From: Jhaorihella thermophila
Lineage (GTDB): Bacteria; Pseudomonadota; Alphaproteobacteria; Rhodobacterales; Rhodobacteraceae
Direction: 5' to 3'
Length of the DNA: 64,000 nt
Assembly: GCF_900108275.1 (NCBI RefSeq)
Contig: NZ_FNVD01000013.1
Location: 18,475-82,474 of the forward strand
The notes beneath the pieces are model-generated. The model was not told the origin of the DNA. It saw nothing but the letters and a program-made list of their open reading frames with translations, and made no database searches. Both the position numbers and the translations under genes were made by a program. Of this stretch, positions 60,710-64,000 are shown in pieces (position 1 is the stretch's first letter; every line of letters begins with the position of its first letter).

Positions 60710-61849
60710 TTACATCTTGCAGTCTTTGGCGTAGGCGTCGGCGTGGTTTTCCAGCGCCACGCCGATCGTCTTGTTGGTATAGACGTCGCCTTCCTTGATC
60801 ACTTCACGGACATAGATGTTCTGGATCGGGTGATGGTTCGGCCCGAACTTGAACGCGCCGCGGACCGAGTCGAAATCGGCCGCTTCCAGCGCCGCGCGGA
60901 AGGCATCGGCATCCTTCACGTCGGCCTTCGCCATCGCCGAAAGGATCAGGTTCGCCGTGTCATAGCCCTGGCTGGCATAAAGCGACGGCAGCCGGCCGTA
61001 TTCGGCCACGAAGGCCTCGACAAAGGCCTTGTTGGCCGGGTTGTCCAGATCCTTGTTCCACTGGCTGGTGTTGCGCACGCCAAGTGCGGCGTCGCCCACC
61101 GCCTGCAGAATGTCCTGGTCAAAGCTGAAAGCCGGCCCGATCAGCGGAATGTCCACGCCGCTTTGCGCATATTGCTTGAGGAACGCGATCCCCATGCCGC
61201 CGGGCAGGAAGAAGAACACGCTGTCCGCCCCCGAGGCGCGGATCTGCGCGATCTCGCTGGCATAGTCCTTCTGCCCCAGCTTGGTAAAGACCTCGCCAGC
61301 CAGTTCGCCCTTGTAGAACCGCTTGTAGCCGTTCAGCGCATCCACTCCGGCGGGGTAGTTCGGCGCCATGATGAAGCTCTTCTTGTAGCCGGCTTGGTTG
61401 GCATAGGCGCCGGCGGCCTCGTGCAGGTTGTCGTTCTGCCAGGCGGCGTTGAAATAGTTCTTGTGGCAGCCCTTCCCTGCCAGCGCCGAGGGACCGGCAT
61501 TGGGCGAGATGTAGAACTTGCCCTGCGCGGTCGCGGCGGGCACCACGGCCATGGCAAGGTTCGACCAGACGATGCCGGTCAGGATGTCCACCTTGTCCGA
61601 CTGGATCATCCGGTCGGCCAGCTGCACCGCGATGTCGGGCTTGCGCTGGTCGTCCTCGACGATAACCTCCAGATCCTTTGCCCCAGCCTGCTTGACCGCC
61701 AGCATGAAGCCGTCACGGATCGCCACGCCAAGGCTGGCGCCGCCCCCCGACAGCGTAGTGATCATCCCCACCTTCACCGCCTCGGCCGCGGCCGAGCCCG
61801 CGATCAGCGCCGCGGCGCAGGCCGCCAGCAACAGGTTCCTTGTTTTCAT
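60710..61849 (-). CDS. Substrate-binding protein of the sox-linked HAAT transporter
   Basis: A 379-residue periplasmic binding protein (Peripla_BP_6). The Sec signal is KTRNLLLAACAAALIAGSAAA; the mature protein begins with VKVGMITTLSGGGASLGV. There is no Tat signal, unlike the binding protein at 14 kb. ATG at 61849 has GGAGACCGACG upstream. It is first of nine same-strand genes ending in soxG. The ligand is unknown but probably connected with sarcosine. Confidence 0.92.
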   Translation of the reverse strand: MKTRNLLLAACAAALIAGSAAAEAVKVGMITTLSGGGASLGVAIRDGFMLAVKQAGAKDLEVIVEDDQRKPDIAVQLADRMIQSDKVDILTGIVWSNLAMAVVPAATAQGKFYISPNAGPSALAGKGCHKNYFNAAWQNDNLHEAAGAYANQAGYKKSFIMAPNYPAGVDALNGYKRFYKGELAGEVFTKLGQKDYASEIAQIRASGADSVFFFLPGGMGIAFLKQYAQSGVDIPLIGPAFSFDQDILQAVGDAALGVRNTSQWNKDLDNPANKAFVEAFVAEYGRLPSLYASQGYDTANLILSAMAKADVKDADAFRAALEAADFDSVRGAFKFGPNHHPIQNIYVREVIKEGDVYTNKTIGVALENHADAYAKDCKM

Positions 61850-62147
61850 CGTCGGTCTCCTCCTCCCAAAAATCTCGGTCTTCTCGGCGTGCGGTGTTTC
61901 TCCGCGCGCCCCTTCTGGCCATATGACCCGGAGATTTCCGCTGTGGCAACGGTCAGATGTCGGCGCCGGCACAATATTCCGCGGCCGACCGAATTGACAC
62001 GACGCCGCAACCCGGTCCGCCGCCGCGCCTTGGAAACGGCGTTGCGCATCCGACGCCGAGAAATAGCCGAAAGTTGGAAATGGCCCCTGAGGGGCGGCAT
62101 ATCATGGCGGTGTTCACGCGCCGTCAATTCTCTGGTGAGAAAGGGAT
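61850..62147. other. Intergenic region upstream of the sox-transporter operon
   Basis: About 300 bp. The part next to the binding-protein gene must hold its promoter, but I see no clear -35/-10 pair or palindrome. From about 62058 the sequence probably belongs to the IS256-type element. No gene is supported. Confidence 0.6.
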
Positions 62148-63432
62148 ATGCCACACGACGAAGCCTACCATCACGCCGTTGCCTGATCCATCGGGATTTT
62201 CGCGTGACCCGTTGACGGAGATCCTGCGCTCCGGCGCGCGCCGCCTGATCGCGCAGGCCGTGGAAGCGGAGTTGGCCGCTCTGCTCGCCGCCCATACCGA
62301 CGACAAGACCGAAGATGGCCGCTCGCGCCTTGTGCGCCATGGCTATCTGCCGGAGCGCGAGGTGATGACCGGGATCGGCCCGGTGCCGGTGAAGGTGCCC
62401 AGGGTTCGCGACCGAGCCGCCGGGCGAGAAGGTTCGGTTCACGTCCTCGATCCTGCCGCCCTATCTGCGAAAAGCGAAGTCGATCGAGGAACTGCTGCCG
62501 TGGCTTTATCTCAAGGGCATTTCCAGCGGCGATTCTCAAGAGGCCCTTGCGGCGCTGCCGGGCCCGAATGCGGCAGGGTTGTCATCAACCACCATCTCGC
62601 GGCTGAAAGCAGAATGGTGGACGGATTGCGAACGCTGGCAACGCCGCGATCTCGGGGCCCGGCGGTTTGTTCATGTCTGGGCCGACGGCGTCTGCTTCCG
62701 GCCGCGCATGGCCGAGGGAAAACAATGCGTTCTGGTGCCGATCGGCGCGGATGGATGGGGCCGCAAGGAGGTTCCGGGCCTCGCCGGCGGCTACCGGGAG
62801 AGCACCCGAAGCCGGCGCGAATTGCCGCTCGACCTCAAGCGGCGGGGCATGGTCCATGCGCCCGATCTTGCCACCGGCGATGGCGCCTTGGGGTTCCGGT
62901 CTGTTTTGCGGGAGGTGTTCGGCGGCGCGCGTGAACAGCGTTGTCGGGTCCACAATACCGGGAACGTGCTGAACGCGATGCCGAAATCCGTGCAGCCCAG
63001 GGCCAAGGGCCGCCTGCACGACATCTGGCAGGCTGAAACGAGGGCGGAGGCGGAAGCGGCCTTCGATTGCTTCGTCGAGACCTACGGGGTGAAATACGAC
63101 AAGGCGGCGGCCAAGCTGGTCAAGGACCGGGACGTCCTGCTCGCATTCTACGATTTCCCCGCCGAGCAACGGAAGCATATCAGAACGAGCAACCCCATCG
63201 AGAGCACCTTCGCCACCGTCAGGCATTGCAAAATGCGCACCAAGGGCTGCCTGAGCCGCAAGACCGGGCTGGCCATGGCCTTCAAACTGATAATGTCGGC
63301 ACAGACCAGACGGCGAAAGCTCGACGGTGCAAACCGCTCGCCCGAACTCGTCCAGGGGATCGTCTTCAAGGAGGGGGGGCAAGCAACTTCGAACCGCTGC
63401 CTGATCACGCCGTCACCAATTTTCAGGCATAG
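62148..63432 (+). pseudogene. IS256-family (Mutator-type) transposase, frameshifted
   Basis: Transposase coding remnants lie in three frames. ATG at 62148 gives MPHDEAYHHAVA and a stop; the next frame runs through DPLTEILRSGARRLIAQAVEAEL and VPRVRDRAAG to about 62425. The frame then shifts to KVRFTSSILPPYLRKAK and continues to QGIVFKEGG. A run of seven G at 63373-63379 shifts it again to a stop at 63432. All three DDE catalytic residues survive: D in VWADGV, D in TGDGALGF, E in SNPIEST. It is therefore a recently inactivated element. Confidence 0.88.
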
Positions 63433-63705
63433 CTCTCCGACGCGAGGCATCTGCCCACTGCTATCCGGCCAAAGATCGAAGCGCCGCGAATCTCCATTGT
63501 CGCCCATTGATCGCCATCGCGCACGGAAACGCCGGGATTCGGCCATCGAAACCGCCGAACCTCCGCGCACGAACATAACTTAAGCACCTATTTTCACTAC
63601 ATTAATTCAGCATCACCCCCTGAACGCAGGAAAAAGTTCGAAAAAAAATAGAAATGCGTTTGACACCCCTCGAAACTCGCATTAAACGCCCTTCTCACGA
63701 CACCT
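63433..63705. other. Region between transposase remnant and tRNA-Leu
   Basis: About 270 bp with no supported gene. It shifts from average composition to AT-rich (63580-63690), including a run of eight A near 63641, and holds the tRNA promoter. Confidence 0.6.
63660..63687 (+). promoter_or_regulatory. Probable tRNA-Leu promoter
   Basis: TTGACA (63660-63665) and TTAAAC (63682-63687) are spaced by 16 bp, ending 18 bp before the mature tRNA 5' end. An A-rich stretch upstream may act as an UP element. Confidence 0.55.
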
Positions 63706-63792
63706 GCCCAGGTGGCGGAATTGGTAGACGCGCTAGCTTCAGGTGCTAGTGTCCGTATGGACGTGGAGGTTCGAGTCCTCTCCTGGGCACCA
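63706..63792 (+). tRNA. tRNA-Leu (anticodon CAG)
   Basis: A complete 87-nt class II tRNA. The acceptor stem GCCCAGG pairs with CCTGGGC, followed by A and an encoded CCA. The anticodon arm is CTAGC-TTCAGGT-GCTAG with anticodon CAG, reading CUG leucine. A long variable arm (TGTCCGTATGGACG) and a T-arm with TTCGAGT are present. Confidence 0.97.
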
Positions 63793-63870
63793 GATACTTT
63801 ATCCCAAAAACCGCACGTCGCTGAAAAGCTTATGCTTTTGAGCTTACCGCGCCCATGAGCTACTCCCCAA

Positions 63871-64000
63871 TGTCTGGACAGTTTCCGGCGTGATTTAAGC
63901 TACTCTTTGCTCCTGCTGACCGGGTTGGGTTTCGTCTTTTCTCAGCCAGTAGACCACGGCTGGGGGTTTGCCGCCAAGGGCGGAATGGGGGCGCTTGCGG
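63871..64000 (-). mobile_element. End of an IS3-family insertion sequence, running off the window
   Basis: The element edge is probably at TGTCTGGACAG (63871), which has the TG start typical of IS3-group termini. The transposase tail follows 20 bp inside. The other end, and so any target duplication, is outside the window. Confidence 0.7.
63895..64000 (-). CDS. IS3-family transposase C-terminus, partial
   Basis: The last 35 codons of an integrase-core (rve) transposase. The visible tail contains KRPHSALGGKPPAVVYW, the common HSALGG...VYW end of IS3 OrfB proteins, then a Gln-rich end and a TAA stop. The catalytic DDE part lies beyond the window edge. Confidence 0.85.
   Translation of the reverse strand, partial: RKRPHSALGGKPPAVVYWLRKDETQPGQQEQRVA

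Noticed and set aside
62058..63436. Degenerate terminal inverted repeats for the IS256-type element (62058-62084 and 63409-63436)
   Set aside because: The two ends share scattered matches (GAG, ATAGCC/TATGCC, GAAA, TTGG) only with gaps. The similarity is too weak to define element ends.
63706..63792. tRNA-Leu as an attachment site for an integrated island
   Set aside because: No duplicate of the tRNA 3' end and no integrase gene is visible in the window.

Overview
The window is a G+C-rich chromosomal segment from an alphaproteobacterium, most likely Rhodobacterales (Roseobacter/Paracoccaceae type). This is inferred from gene content and order: a four-subunit sarcosine oxidase, several amino-acid-type (Liv/HAAT) ABC transporters with tight overlaps, an ScfR-type regulator, a GapR (DUF2312) protein, the argS-SPOR-nagZ-scpA-scpB order, a fused SelD, and hairpin intergenic repeats. 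No rRNA, CRISPR array or prophage is visible. Mobile DNA is confined to the last 2 kb.

Layout. 1-5.3 kb: 3' part of aconitase, a small membrane protein, moaA and waaA. 5.4-9.6 kb: a catabolic cluster (thiamine-diphosphate enzyme, divergent GntR regulator, Asp/Glu-racemase-like enzyme, beta-hydroxyacid dehydrogenase) whose substrate I cannot name. 9.8-15.1 kb: a complete HAAT ABC transporter on the minus strand, divergent from an ScfR-family regulator (15.35-16.65 kb). 16.7-20.1 kb: receiver-only response regulator, two-helix membrane protein and a solute-symporter/STAC/histidine-kinase protein in overlapping frames. 20.2-23.9 kb: an orphan FliM/SpoA protein, a DUF442 phosphatase-like protein and metallo-beta-lactamase pair, two small proteins and gapR. 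24.2-30.1 kb: a Mrp-type Na+/H+ antiporter operon (AB-C-D-E-F-G). 30.1-33.9 kb: a flavoprotein-SelD fusion, greA and a membrane protein. 34.1-37.2 kb: zinc uptake (znuA divergent from zur-znuC-znuB across a Zur-like box).

37.2-40.3 kb: a TRAP transporter (dctP, dctQ, dctM). 40.9-44.4 kb: acetyl-CoA synthetase behind a tandem 29-bp repeat, adenylate kinase with a strong terminator, and a flavin reductase. 44.6-51.2 kb: scpB, scpA, nagZ, SPOR protein, argS and dgt on the minus strand. 51.2-51.9 kb: an IscA/ErpA-type protein and a small secreted protein. 52.1-61.8 kb: a continuous minus-strand run of substrate-binding protein, livH, livM, livG, livF, soxB, soxD, soxA, soxG, which looks like an uptake-plus-oxidation unit for sarcosine or a related methylated amine. 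62.1-64 kb: a frameshifted IS256-family transposase, tRNA-Leu(CAG) and the end of an IS3-family element running off the window.

Two themes recur. One is C2/short-chain acid metabolism: aconitase, ScfR, the symporter-type kinase resembling acetate-sensing CrbS, and acs. The other is a family of intergenic double-hairpin repeats placed after stop codons, where they probably act as terminators. The points most worth checking are the symporter-kinase operon with its rare-codon island, the tandem repeat in front of acs, the palindromes in divergent promoters, and the transporter-sarcosine oxidase linkage.
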